Of a stretch of DNA of 64,000 bases, positions 33,951-46,972 are shown piece by piece. Positions within the stretch are counted from its first letter, which is position 1. Every line of letters starts with the position of its first letter. The notes below the pieces were generated by a model. The model did no database searches, was not told the DNA's origin, and saw only the letters and a program-made list of their open reading frames with translations. The stretch comes from Chytridium lagenaria (Eukaryota > Chytridiomycota > Chytridiomycetes > Chytridiales > Chytridiaceae), in the NCBI GenBank assembly GCA_025449115.1, contig JAHLKC010000035.1:186001-250000 (forward strand), in the 5' to 3' direction. The position numbers and the translations under genes are program-made.

Positions 33951-34544
33951 TCAAGCTGCCAAAGCTTGTTGCGGTTGCTTAGTAGCAATAACTTTTTCAA
34001 GAGCGATGAATTTGCGGTAAGCGTCTAATGGGATTTCCTTCTCCTCTTTAGTTGGCTTTGATTGCCATTTGGTGACATCTTGAGTGGAAGTGAAGATGGC
34101 AGGGCCTTTGGTCACTCGCCACACCCATGCAGCTAAGATGACGAAGAAGACACCGATAGGGTTAAGGAGGAGGAGGAAGATGGCTATCAAGGACAATGCT
34201 GAGACTGAGTAGACGGCGTAAGACTTTGACGCGTTGAAGAGCTTTTGGACGAGAGTTGGAGGGGGAGATGTGGGCGAGGAAGGGTTTGAGAGGGGAAGCG
34301 ATGGTGTAGAGCAAAGTGAATCTGTGATGTAGGTTTCAGGGTAGCAGTGGTCATGCTTGAAGTCTTTTGAAGGGGTTGGTGGAGATTGAATATCGATGAG
34401 ACAGGATTGAGCAACGTGTTGCTGCTGTTGGTGGTTATGGTGGTTGTTGGTTTCATGCCCTTGCTGATACGGTGGTGTGTGAGGTGCTAGAAGGCAAGAG
34501 GTTTGCTTCATGGCGGTGGTGGTGGGAGTGGTCAGCTGGTCCAT
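33951..34544 (-). CDS. Small membrane protein with one hydrophobic hairpin, function unknown
   Basis: A single open frame from ATG 34544 to a stop at 33951, 197 aa. The frame is open further upstream but without a better ATG. Residues 1-90 are Ser/Thr/Pro/His/Gln-rich and probably disordered. A hydrophobic stretch of about 32 residues follows (YSVSALSLIAIFLLLLNPIG then VFFVILAAWVWR), long enough for a hairpin or re-entrant pair. A charged C-terminus of about 50 residues completes the protein (KEIPLDAYRKFIALEKVI). Family not recognised; topology suggests an ER or endomembrane tail-type protein, which is inference. It is tail-to-tail with the helicase gene, 190 bp apart. Confidence 0.7.
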   Translation of the reverse strand: MDQLTTPTTTAMKQTSCLLAPHTPPYQQGHETNNHHNHQQQQHVAQSCLIDIQSPPTPSKDFKHDHCYPETYITDSLCSTPSLPLSNPSSPTSPPPTLVQKLFNASKSYAVYSVSALSLIAIFLLLLNPIGVFFVILAAWVWRVTKGPAIFTSTQDVTKWQSKPTKEEKEIPLDAYRKFIALEKVIATKQPQQALAA

Positions 34545-34847
34545 TCTGGGAAAATGCTGGGAACTACGAGGAGACGACTTGACGGAGTGCAAAAACGATT
34601 ATTTATTGAGGAATTAGACTTGTCAGATTTGACAATCTTTGACAGGGCAGCTTAGCGCAATTATTATCTTTTATTTTTTATTTTTAATACAAAAGCATTA
34701 TGAGTGTGTTTTGCATCTGCAGCAATTGAACTCTTTTCTTTATTGTTCAAAATTAAGAATAACACAAAAGTATTTGCTAAAACAAGAGTTAGAGGAGGTT
34801 CTATGTGGATGAGGAGGTGAATGGATGTGTTATGCCTTGTCGGTTTG
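34545..34847. other. Short intergenic region
   Basis: About 300 bp, AT-rich, between the membrane-protein start and the end of the BEACH gene. No feature beyond presumed promoter and 3' UTR. Confidence 0.5.
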
Positions 34848-37800
34848 CTAAGGTGTTAAAGACTGAGAGGCTTTCTTGTCTAAAGCAAGAAGGAGCAGCT
34901 TTCCGTCTGCTTGACCCATAAAGATGAAATGCTTATTTTCGGAAATGGCAACTGTGAGGACAGGCACTTCAACATCGAACCTATGTATAGTTTGCAGGCT
35001 ATTAAAAGAAGACGCGTTAACTCAAACTCAAAATATCAGATAACGTGAAAGAATTGATCAAAAATCCCTACCTGTCCACCTTCATGATAAGCAATCCATT
35101 TCGGTTATCTGCCGCAATCATATGCATTCCATCACTCGCCACCGCAATATCATGAAATTTCCACGTAAACATTCTACTCTTGCTTTGCTTCCCATTGATG
35201 GTGTAAACGTGGATAAACGAAACCCCTGTTGTAGATATCCCCGTTGCACCACCCGCAGCTGCACCTTTTAGCCATGGGAACAAGGCTTTGGCTGCTTGCA
35301 TCTGTGTCATCAAGATCTCCGCCAGCGTCTGTGCTCAATGAGATGGATGCGCTATTGACCTCTTCAGAGTAAACAATAATTGCAGCTTGGCTAGATATCT
35401 TTACGAGTTGTACGCTCATGGTCTCAATTTTTGTGTTGCGAGGATGGTCGTATTGTGCGAATGTATCTTGGTTCGTGAAGCGCGTGGAAGATGCAGCTTC
35501 CATCCTGATTTAGACGTTAGATTTTGACATCAGTATTCGACTACCTTTGATCCAGAAACCAATAAATCATGCTCGACATTGGCAGCGACAGTGGTGACCT
35601 ATTTTGTGTTAAAATGAAGATTCAGCTGAAAGGTTTTACCTCATCGTCGTGGCCGTAAAAAATTCTTCGATTATCCTGCCGAACAATGATACCCTCTCCA
35701 ACACCCGTCAACAACTCCCAAGCCATTGCCGTCGTATCTCTCGACCCTGTTACCAACGTTCTCCCGTCCTCACTGACGGTCAAGCAAGTAACAATATCAT
35801 GATGTCCATACACGATATCAATACTTCTCGGTGGAGCACCGACTACATCAATAGACGAAACATGGAACGAGAATCCAGTGTCCTGCTGAAAACATATATT
35901 TGCAATCCCTTGATACCGCAAACAGACCCGGTCTCAAATTGATGTTCAAAGCAAATTGCGACAAGATGGTGCGCTTTGGGAAAACCCCCGGATCCATATC
36001 AAATTGGTACGTTTGCTCCGCAGCGTTGGTCTCAAACCATCGGTGTAATCCCACAGTCAAAGAGGTATCGGCAGTAACTACAATTTGCTTTTCATTTCCA
36101 ACTATCTGCGAAAGAAAAGGAGGGAACTGGACGGCTCCAGCTCCCACATCGCCTGTTGCAAGCTTCTCGGGCGAAACCTGCGACCGAGAGCAAGCAACGT
36201 ATTGCACAGAAGTCCCTTTCAGACTGATGAGGAAGCTTTTGTGATTATGCGGTGTAGTAAAGATACTAGGTTTCCCAAGACCATCTCTTTTGAGTCTTTG
36301 AGGATGAGGTTTGGTGAAGAGTTGAGACGGCGTTTGTCCAAAGTTATTGATCTGGTCTTCAATCGATTTCCGCTCCACTGGGTCCTTGATCGAGTCAATG
36401 TTAATTGCCCCTTCATAAGTCAGGTAGTAAAACACGTTGTTGGCCTTGACAGCCTCCTCGCCGGTTTGCTTGTATCCCCAAATTAAGTCGATCCATTCAT
36501 GTAAATGTTCTGAGACGTAGTCCCCTCCAACGCTTCTCTATGAATGCGAATAAATTCTTCGGGGGTGGACGCCCATTCAGGTAATGTAACATCATCTACA
36601 ACGGCACCTGTCTGCTTACGACCTAGATCAAAGTTGTTCTAGTAAAGTGTTAATCGAATGAACGTCGCATTTTAAAAACTAACCTCATTTAACAAGAATT
36701 CCGGCATGTAAAAGAACTCTGGAATAAGTTCTTTCACGTCACCATTTCCAGTAAAAACAGATTTCCAGCATCCGTCGACTGAATGGAATTGCCTGACCAC
36801 ATGGTAAGCCCAATATAGAAAGGAGTATTTACCTGTCAGGATGATCAAACTTTCCAGCTTGAAGAGCAATGTGCAGACTCGCAAACGGTTCCAACCGAAT
36901 TAGAATAAAACAAAACCGCAGCAGAGGTAGAGTAGTGAGTTCCGTAAAGGAATTTCTTCACAATTCCAGAGGGATCTTCAAATTGCCTAAACCGCTCCAG
37001 TAGCTGCTCTAAGCGGGTCTCGTTTAAAGCACCAATTGGTTTTGAAAGGTCTCGGTAAGTTTTTGGATCGTTTAGGTCAATCGTTTTCGTCGTGTAATCG
37101 GCCAGAATCCTGAAAATTCGAATCAGTAAACAAAGAAAAGCGTTGAAAATAAAAAACGAAATCCAGCTAGTCAAAAAAGCGAACCATGGGAACACTGGGT
37201 ATTGTGTGAGATCACTATACGTCCTTCCCGAGACTGTATTCAGGTACATAAGGTATTCGAAATTCGAAATCTCGTGTCTCTGCCACCTCTCTGTATAGTC
37301 GCTGCGCTTCGCAATCTCCGGTGGGCTCCGAATTTCAGCATTTACAAGATTCTGAGGCCGTAGCTGCGAGATCTTGGTCATGAACTTAATTCTGTCCTTA
37401 GCCTGCCTGAAGTTGAATAGATGATTTGTTCGATCCATGAAAAAGAATTCTAGAGCGGAGTTTCTCAACATATATCGGCGGAGGTAGACTTCTCTTAAAT
37501 TATTAAGAGGCCATCGGCGCTCTCTTATCAAGACTTCGGATTCTGCCAACAAAGCTAATATACGCTGATCTGCCTCGTTCAAGTCTGCCGCGGTTTTACG
37601 CAAATCCGCTCTGAAGGATAAATGAGTGTTGTACAGTTCAAGCCGTCCCTTCACAGCTGTCATCAAGAGGATCAGTTCACAGTCAGCTCCACACACAAAT
37701 CGCTCCAAATCTTCCGCATTCGCACCCATGTTTCCAACCAACGAACTCAAACTATTTCCTGTGTTTTGAGAGTTCTGATCATCCTCCGCCACAACATTCA

Positions 37801-40800
37801 CTCATCCTCCAGATCTTCTTCAGTCACACGTGAACCTAATGCACCCTCCGACACCTCTCTCATCAAATCATTTGTCGACCCTGACTCAAAGTGCATCCTC
37901 AACTTTTCAACCTGGGCCTTTCTCCTATCCGCCGCAGCCGTAGCAAGAGCCGCTGCAGCAGTCTGCCCATCATAGCTCGCTCAACCCTCGGTGATGACTG
38001 TAAACTCATCGGATTCATATCGAGACCGGTAGATGCACTTTATCGCGACGAGCAGCAGCATCTCGATGGTCATCGAATTCGTAATTTTGGGTAAGCCTTG
38101 GCCTCATACGTAAAAAGTTTTCCATGCGATCAAGCTTCCACTTTTGTTCATTCCGGTCGAACCGCAATGGAGCCCATATCGCGCGTTCTTCTGTCAAAGC
38201 GCGATAGTTATTTAGCCATTGCCGCATGATGGACCGTCGTTCAATCTCGTGGTTGGATATGCGTTCAGACACTCGACTTGTTTCCTCATTGATCTTTCGG
38301 GAGGCGATCGCCTTAACGTGTACGTGCGCAACTTCGTAAGCCTTTTGCGCAGCAATCTCCTCCTTTCTCCATCGAAGATACGTTGTTCGAACGACCTTGA
38401 CATACCGCTTCGATGCCAGCGGGACAAACGAGAATTCTTCCTGCTCAACTTGCTTTAAAGCTGAGAAAAGATGATGGTCGTAAATATATTCCCAGTTGGC
38501 GGACGTCACTAGATTGATGAATGCTGTGTCGGAGGTTGTGCTGTCTGACAAAGTTTCCTCTTTTACAAGGGAGTTTCCTTCTACGGTCTTCAATGTGACA
38601 ACGTAATCTTGCCAGCGGCTTATAATAAGCATATATAGTGGAAGAATTATATGGTAGTCCAAATTTGGGTGCTCGGATCGTGTTTTGCAGTTTAAAGCAC
38701 TAATTATCGTTAAAATTATTCATTCATACAGATGCCTGAAATGATAAAGGACAACTAATGTATACGTACAGCGTGAAGGCGTTGTGAATTGCGCCGATGA
38801 TATGGAGAATTCTCTGTCTGGATTGTGTATCCGCATATGATTGCGCATGTTTTCCAGAAGAGGCGTCAGGAAGGGCATAACAACAAGCCACGTGTTGTTA
38901 TCCGGAATAGACAATGCACTTAATAAGATCCTTAACTCTAAGCGTAGTAACCCTCCAATCCTAGAATGACTCTATACAACAAGATGAGATGCTGAGCCAT
39001 TTGCTTCAAATTGGCAACAAAAGCTTTACCTTCTCATTTTCAGAAAGATTGATATGAGTTATCCCATATTCCACAAAGGAACTTAAAATTTCAAGACATT
39101 CTTCCACTACTTCCCTGCATTCTTCGAACGGATAAGAGATACGAACAATGATGTCGTCGCTGTCCCTTCGAGAAAGACTCTGTATGCGAGGAGGCAGTCT
39201 GTTCTTTCCAATCTCATAAAATAGGCTGTTCGTATCCTGATCTCCGACTAAGATTTATTTAAAAAAATGCATTAAAACCCGATTCTCAAACCTTTTACCA
39301 AATCTGACGGTGTACTTGTTGCCATAGCCTTTATATCACTCAACAAAGAGTCTTCATGTCTTGATGATTGAACATTAGCTCTTCCGTCAACAGAAGTAGA
39401 TGCCAGATGTTTTCCTACAATTTGTTAAAAGTAGGTACTTCGCGATGCCTTTACCGTCTTCACGCTAGAAAAGACTCCAGCATGACCTAGTCGATCTCCC
39501 GGCGTACCTCTTTCAGTACGAAAAACAAAAGCCGACGATTGAACTTGATACCGTTTTCTCTCTCCCCAAGCCGTTTGGAAAGCCATATAACAACTGTAGT
39601 TTCTTCGACTAATCGCCACGCTTTCTTATCTGATTCAACGCATCGTATATAACCGCTGCAATTAGTTTCAAGACAGCATCATTATAGTCATTTATAAGAT
39701 CCGGAAGCGCAGTATCAAGCGTCGGAGATTTTACTTCGGCCGCTATAATCAGTCAGTAAAGTCTAAGTTGAGAAAAAAACCTCCAGAATTCGGCGATTCC
39801 AGTTCTTCGGGAACTTCCTCAACAGGCGAAAACGTCTCAGGCTTTTCCGGGACCAAAGGACTCTTAGGAACTAAACTTGGTAAAGACCCCGAAGCGTTAT
39901 CCAAGAACAACGACTGCACTAAAAGCGTTTGCCATCCATACACCCTCCTTAAGTTTTCCGCGTTGATAGAGACTTTCACTAACGTCGTTATATCCTTGAT
40001 AATCTCTAACCCCAATTCAATGGTATCTAGTGATGGCCCATGAGGGTTCCCACCAAGCGTACGATGAATCAGATCAATCAAGCAGGAGAGGTAGGCGATG
40101 TTTCGGAAGCGGAAGTGAGGAGAGGAGTCCACAGATTGGATGACAATATCAGAGAACCAATCCAAGATTTGTTCCTCAATGCACAATTGCAGCATCGATA
40201 GATAGATGGAACGAGTTAATATGTACTTAGAGTTGAAGCTGCTGAAGGAGATACCAATTTGCCCGAAATTGAGCGTTGGAGACGGAGCGAACATGTTTCC
40301 AGGAAACTCTTCCAGGCGTAACTTTTTCCTGTACTTATCCGGTGTCCTTTCAAGCTATCAAGTATTTAATACAATATCCGAGAGATATATAAATACCTTT
40401 ATGATCAACAGCATTAAATTTAATACTATTTTCCTGACATGCTCATCTGAACATTCAGATAACAGCCAGAAACACATCTCCGTAATCGTCCCTTGTGCCA
40501 ACAAGCATTCCAGGACAGCAGTGGCGGGTCCATAGATAATCTTCTTCATCAAAAAGAGGAGAAGGTCATAAACGTGAATAGGATCCGTCCGTCTCATCCA
40601 GAGGCTTGCTAAAATTCTCGAAAGCTCTTCCTGAAGAATGCCAGTGGGGAGAAGATTCGACGCAATTTTAAACATTTCCGTCCTCATCTCGGCGATATGT
40701 GACGCCTCAGGACGGTTTAGAATTAAACGAGCAAGAAGGTCAGGGGGGAGATGGTCAGGCGGCACGTTCCAATAGAACGTTTCAAGAACATCTAGAATAT

Positions 40801-43800
40801 ATATAAGACCATGACGAGACCGTAACCGTTCAAGTTGAGTGGGGAGATAATGCCCAAGAAATTCCAGAAACTCAAGCTGCGTTTTCGTGGCAGCCATAGA
40901 CCACAATCGAAAATCAAGAATAAGGCTTTCCTGGATATCCGCCGCGAGTTCGCCAGCGAAGGAAAGCGGTCCGGATGCTCCAAGTGCAACTTTAGACAAG
41001 GCCATCATGGTATCCAACGTGTTCATATTCAGGCAACAAGAGTTTTGCTGTTGTAAGAGCATTCCAATAATTTTAGGTCCTTTAATGACAGCAAGTCGAT
41101 CACAATGACCAGAGTCATCACCGATGAGGACGCCAAGAATGCGTAAAAACGTTGACAGCCTTTCGACTCTAACAGCATTTGACGCGTCAATCAACGAGCC
41201 CGAATTAAAGTTATTGTCGAGAGGTTCCAGGGGATAATCCAGATGGGTAACGAGAGGAAGAAGAATCTCAATGCCGCCTAATGCGTGGATAGCGCTGCGA
41301 AGACATCTCGTAGAGCAAGATATCACATTAACCATCTCCGCTTTTGCATTCCTCTTGGAACTGACATCGAAGCAAAAAGCTTTCGCCCATCGCGCCTTAA
41401 TAGCAGTTGGGTACAGATGTAGAAAAATCCTGTACAAAAGTGAATTTACGTTTAAAATACACTACAAACTTGTGGGTGCAAAGTCCCCATCGAATAATGT
41501 TTTCTCCATATCCGGATACGATATTGCATCCTCAAGCCTAAACTGGCTAGAATGATTCGAGCCCAGTTCAAATAAGCATCCGAGCTGTGTAGCCGAAAGA
41601 CACTCGTCTACGAGGTAAATCGACGCCATCTGCCCACAGAAGCTTGACAGGCATATGGTTGATGCCCCTATCTCAGGGGTATTGATAGCTTCTTCAACAT
41701 CTGCTATCGTATCGGCTTCGACGAGTAAAGCAGAGACTGGTTTTGTTTCGTAATCGGGTTGACTCACCCAGCCGGTTGCTCCTATTCGATTGACGGTGTA
41801 CTCTAAGGTTTCAGGGTACTCGAGCTTTCCTTGAGCCCTGAGGTGACCATTGACGTAGATACTGGCCTCGCTTGCACCCAAACCACGGGAATTTTGGCGC
41901 AGTCTGGCATATTGCTACAAAATGCCATCTACAAGGAGGAAATACAAGTAAGGACAACGGTAACAAAAAGTAGATAAGATATCGTAACTTACCTTCTTAA
42001 AGCAAGCTTGTATTCTGATGATAGTTTAAAGGTTTTATCTCCTTTATATATCGTAAGGTGAAGCTGTCGCTCCCTCATCTCTAATTCAACACCAAAACCA
42101 CTCTCATCTCTCATACTGAAGATCACCATAGGATTCTCTCCCTGTCCGCTTCCCCGTGAAGCATAGAACTCCAAATCAATTCCTTCTTCGATCTTGATCC
42201 AAGTAAAGAAGGAATAACCTCCTGAACTCGAAGGCCATCTCTCCACTTTTGGAAGAACAATCCCGCTGTTTTTTCCAGAAAAATAGAAGAAATCGAGATC
42301 GGCTTCTTTTCTTTGCGAAAGCTTTCGGGACACATTTTAAAAGGCTGTCGTAGAACGGAGGGAGGTAGTTCTGTGAACCGCCCATATGTTTACGTTCGAG
42401 TAAACTTCCGGAAGCACGGCGCGACATCCGCGGTGTTTGAAGGCTTGACGAAGAAGAAGCTCTCGACAACTGCTGAGGCTCTGATTGACTTACGGGGCCA
42501 GCTGACGTAGTTTTTTCACTGGAAGGATCAATGTGTCTCAGCAACCGAAGTAAAGCCTTAGCCTCGGCGACTGTAATCGAGTAATTTGCGATGGTCTAAG
42601 TTGATGCCGTCAATTACGTAAATTACCGAGTATTTTAAGTATTGATGCACTCACCTCAAACACATTTATACATTTTGCAACAAGCTCTTCCGTCTTGCAA
42701 TGAGGGAGTACCTTTTTTAGTAAAAGCATCCCTAACCCAACTTGACTCATAATCACTCGATTCATTTCATGTCCCTTTGCCAAAAACTCTAGCTTCTCCA
42801 AAAGGTCCAACTGAATGTCGTGCGCAACTTCAGCAAATAGCGCAACTAGCGCATGCAGCACATCCGGATTCCGAATCACCACAGGAATATTAGAAGGTTG
42901 CGTCGGCGACGCCGGCATCCATCTAGGAACAAGCAAACCAAAGAAAGATTCCAAAAGACCAGACCATCCCGAATGATGACCTTTTTTCAAAATCCTCGCT
43001 CGGATCTCATCGTACCCTTGAAGGTCCCTGAACGTTTTTCTGGCAAAATCACTACCTGTGATGACGATACCAATGGTGGAGAAGACTATTGAGCATAGGT
43101 CGTGATATGCTACCTCTGCTTCCGCTTCCGTCATACCCTCCCAAGGTGTTATGCTTACACTAAGAATGGAGAGAAGGTGCTCGAAAACCCTCCCAGAAAT
43201 AAGAGCATGGCGTATTCGTCGACGATTTACCGACCCAGGAGGTGAGCTCCGCATCAGTTCTCGAAGAAGATTTAGAAGATTATTCTGAAGATCCAGCGAC
43301 CGGCGGCTATCAATAGCACTTGGAAACAGCCCCAGAACATTTGACATCCATTCGGTCGATAATTGATTCTTTGGAGCTTTTGTATCAATCGATAGCGGGG
43401 CCATGTATTCCTCATTTTTCGAAGTTGGAATACCAGATCCCGGAAGGGAAAGCAACTGCATCGTGACATGATACAGCAAGAATCGAACTTTCTCAAAACT
43501 ATTGGTCCCCAAGTGCTCAGTATAGGATTTCAGAAGATTCTGCCTAAACCCTTTGTCTGCGGCAATGAAAATAGCCGTTTCAGGACCAGCCTTGGTGAGA
43601 CTCGTAAGGAGATCGAGACAAAGCTCCCTCAACTCCAATTCCGCACCTTCCGTTGCTTCTTTTTCGTCAAAAGCAATTGGAAAGAAGACGTCAAGGCAGC
43701 CAGCCCGGCGAAGTGAGTTTACAGAAACCTCTGATGCGGACGTAACAATTTGCTTGAGAGCGGTGCAGGCTGCAAGACGATCTTCGGTGGCCCATAAATC

Positions 43801-46188
43801 ACCATTATCTTTGCGCGCCTTCGCCGACACGACAGTTATAAGCGTCGATATGGCTCCAACATTAGGAAGCTCGGGAAGCGCTGATGCGAGGACAAAGATA
43901 TCGAGCACGTCATCACGGAGATACTTGAATGGTGTGGGGTGGTCGTAGAACAAAGGGCCTATCAGCATCTTCCAAACGCCAAGTGATTCCATCCATCCAA
44001 TGCAAAGACCTCTTCGAACAATAGACTATCACGAAAGTCAACTTCACTAGCACTATTTTCTACATCATTCAGCCGCATGAGAGTCCTCAAGAATCTCAAA
44101 AAGGCGATTTTAAGCGGCCTTAAATCAAATTCATTTTCAGTCCACATGACATGTAGCGGTGATGCAACCTCGGGGGACTCTGAGAACGCACTGACAAGAA
44201 TTCTCAACATCCTCTCCATGTGGGAAGATTGCTCCCCACTGTATTCCTTGTCAGGAAGAAAGGCTTTGTGCGTTTTCGGAAATTTGCCTGTAATGGGCGA
44301 TGCAAACGCGTCAGTGCTATCAGGTTCAATTGGGTTTCCCGTATTGGTGCAAACCCCAATAGCGAGGTTGTAAAGAGTTCTAATTTCTTTCCTCTTATGG
44401 CTGTTCGAATTTGCGTCCCCCTTAGTGTCCTTCGCCCACGAAGTAAATGTTGGATCTTTCTCATCTTCCATCGGCAGCAAGAATTCTGGGTAAAAGTCCT
44501 CAGCTTCCGATTGAAAATGCTCACCAACAAGAGCTACCCATCTAAAAAGGCTGCTTATGCCTCTAAACCCGTTGCTTTCCTCCAGCCTTCGCAGACACGT
44601 CCCACTAATTCTCGTAAGAAGGTGCAGGACGTTCCAGAGCAACACTTGCGCCCGGAATTCACTCCTATAAGTAACGGCACTGATAGCCTCAAGGCTATCC
44701 TTTGAAATGTATGAAGGGTATCTGAGGAATTCACTCAGCCGCTTCAATCCCTCATCTTCAAAAGATGCCTTCTGACAGTCGACGGCCGAGCAATGAGAAG
44801 AGACCCTAAGCGTGGAAAGAGCACCGATACGTATCGAGAAGCTCACAAGAGACGGTTCACTTGAAGATTCCGAAAAGTACAGAAGAATTGTGGTGATGAT
44901 GTTGCCACACGATGGAAAAACTTGGAATCTAAGCGAGGCTTTCTTCCATTTGCTGTGGCCGAAGGTGTCCTGAACTTTTCAGATCCCCGGACGACACCAT
45001 TTTTTCCATTTAGACTCTGGATCACGTGCGAGCAAGGATCGCCATAGAGGATATGATCATATTCTTTAAATCAACCATCCTGCTCGACACACCGTCGTCC
45101 AGCGACGAGTCTTGTCCCACTTATCATCCAACCGAATAAGAGCTGCGGCAGCGAGATCCAATATTGTTACCACGGAATCCAATACAGCATGGGCGGAAAG
45201 GGCATCTCTGTTTCCGTCATACCGTGACAGAATTCAAGATGTTTTAAAAGCAGGAATGCTCTATCCTTTGTCTTGGCATCTAACGCAAATTCCGACCCAT
45301 CCGAGGTTTCTGAAAGTGCGCTCACGACTTCAGATAAAATGACTCTAAACCTTTGATCGCGCCCAGCACGACTTCGTGGGGATGTCCATCAAAAGGGGCG
45401 CTGGCGAGGGTACCGATTGGGGCCATAGACAGACGGGGAGGTATCTTGGTTGAAGTTGGGGTGTTTGCGAGTTGGGTGGATTTGGAAGAGAAGAACATGT
45501 CGGCAAATTGACGCGTGGGGGTGCCGGCTTTCATTGTGAAAGGCTCGGCCAAATCTCCTTTAAGCGGTGGCCTTTCAGATGTTGTCTCTGCAACCTTCTT
45601 CACAGCCTCTTCACGAAGGTTGGATGTGGATGTTGTTCTTGACCGTGGTCGGATGGTGTTGGGCTTCTTGAAAAAAGGTATATGAGCTCCTTTTCTTGAT
45701 ACGGTGCCTTGAGTTCTGTACAGACAAAGGTAAATTATCGATCATTGAGATAAACTTAATAAGACAGTATATGCATACCACCAAGCGCCTCGTTAAACAA
45801 GGCAACATATTCCATCAGGAGATGCAAAGATTCCTCCGACATGGCTCCGTCATTCAAAACAGCATCTTTTTTCTTCAGAAGTTGTACCCAGCGAGGCCCA
45901 GAACGCGGAATGAGCCCCGCAACCTTGAATGCAGTCTCTTCATTCCCAAGCTGCGATGCAAATTTATCCAAAGGTACAAGGCCTGATGCAGATGCAGTGG
46001 CGAGGGGACAGCAATGGTTGATTGTAGGCATCATCCTTGTCTCTGAGACATTTGGGATCTGATTCAACGAGCTGCCTGAGGCGGCTGGCCAAGTTCTCCG
46101 CAGATGCCAGTGGACTCTGTGGATTGTGATCTTCCAGAGCTTGAAGGCTCTCGCCGCGAGGGGTTGAGCCCTTGAAGAACCAGTCCAT
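34848..46188 (-). CDS. Giant BEACH-WD40 protein (neurobeachin/LvsA class)
   Basis: A very large membrane-trafficking scaffold, over 3,000 aa in more than ten exons; yeast BPH1 and animal NBEA/LRBA are the family context. Start ATG is 46188 ([14 protein letters not shown]) and stop is TAG at 34848. Regions in order: a helical/armadillo-like N-terminus; a concanavalin-like lectin fold ([19 protein letters not shown] at about 42.2 kb, then [14 protein letters not shown] at 41.8 kb); a DUF4704-like segment (about 40.4-41.4 kb); a PH-BEACH domain ([20 protein letters not shown], 37.7 kb); and the BEACH domain ([21 protein letters not shown] and [41 protein letters not shown], about 36.5-37.4 kb). 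C-terminal WD40 repeats follow ([20 protein letters not shown], 35.8 kb). At least one frame break without intron occurs near 43,978. Exon joins are approximate. Family assignment is firm; orthologue class less so. Confidence 0.92.
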
Positions 46189-46457
46189 CTCGTTGTGTGG
46201 GCAGCTCTTGGTGCCTCTGAAATTTTGATGATATGGCTATTTTATCTGACAATTTTACTCAGTATGTGTACGGCGTTATCATCGAAATAGCATGGAACCG
46301 ACGGTCACGGTGTTTGACGCCTGTGGTCAGGAGAGGGCTCAAGTGCTTATGGCGTCCTCGAATTTTATTCTCACTCTTTATTAACACAAGGGGTATTTTA
46401 TTTTAACGTCCATCCACTTCACAACTTCATCCATCCATCCAAACTAATTCATGCATG

Positions 46458-46918
46458 TTATTCGTCTGCAGCTCGGTATGTGTTCTGCTCCAAAATCTCT
46501 TCAAGCTGTTGAAGAGCATGGTCAATCTTTCTTGCATCCACAAAGATATGCTGAAACCCATGAATGAAGAAAGAGTGGAGCAAATGTGGTACCCGCATGA
46601 TGCATTAAAAAGTTATAATTAGGGACAAATACAGAAAGCAACTCCAAAAGTAAGGAAATCAAAGTATGAGTGAGGACTCTTGTACCGTATCGTCTAAAAG
46701 CTCAATGATGAATCCAAGGTCCTTGTTCAAAGCTTCCAGGATCTGCGCAACCGCCACATCGCTGACCGTTATGGAAAGACGGAGTAGTACACCCAATGAG
46801 ACATGGAAAATAAAACGTTAACGCGCAAACCAAAAGCACACACACATTCTGCTGTGCATTCACAGTAATGTGACTTCCCTCACCATTCAACAAGCACTCC
46901 AGTTATAGCTCGAACCAT
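46458..46918 (-). CDS. TFB5: TFIIH core subunit TFB5/TTDA (GTF2H5)
   Basis: The smallest TFIIH subunit, which stabilises p52/Tfb2 and stimulates XPB in nucleotide excision repair. Three tiny exons, all with GT-AG borders and exact phase: 46884-46918, 46686-46761 and 46458-46550. They encode 67 aa, near the family's 67-72. The protein opens MVRAITGVLVECD, has VAQILEALNKDLGFIIELLD then DTHIFVDARKID, and ends LQQLEEILEQN, tracking human TTDA (start MVNVLKGVLIECD, core DIDDTHVFV). Each exon is too short for a normal ORF scan, so the gene is easy to miss. Its ATG is only 54 bp from the SLU7 ATG on the other strand. Confidence 0.93.
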
Positions 46919-46972
46919 CACCTCACACAAGGAAATTGAAACTTGAAATTCTTTCTGAAATTCAGTGACGAA

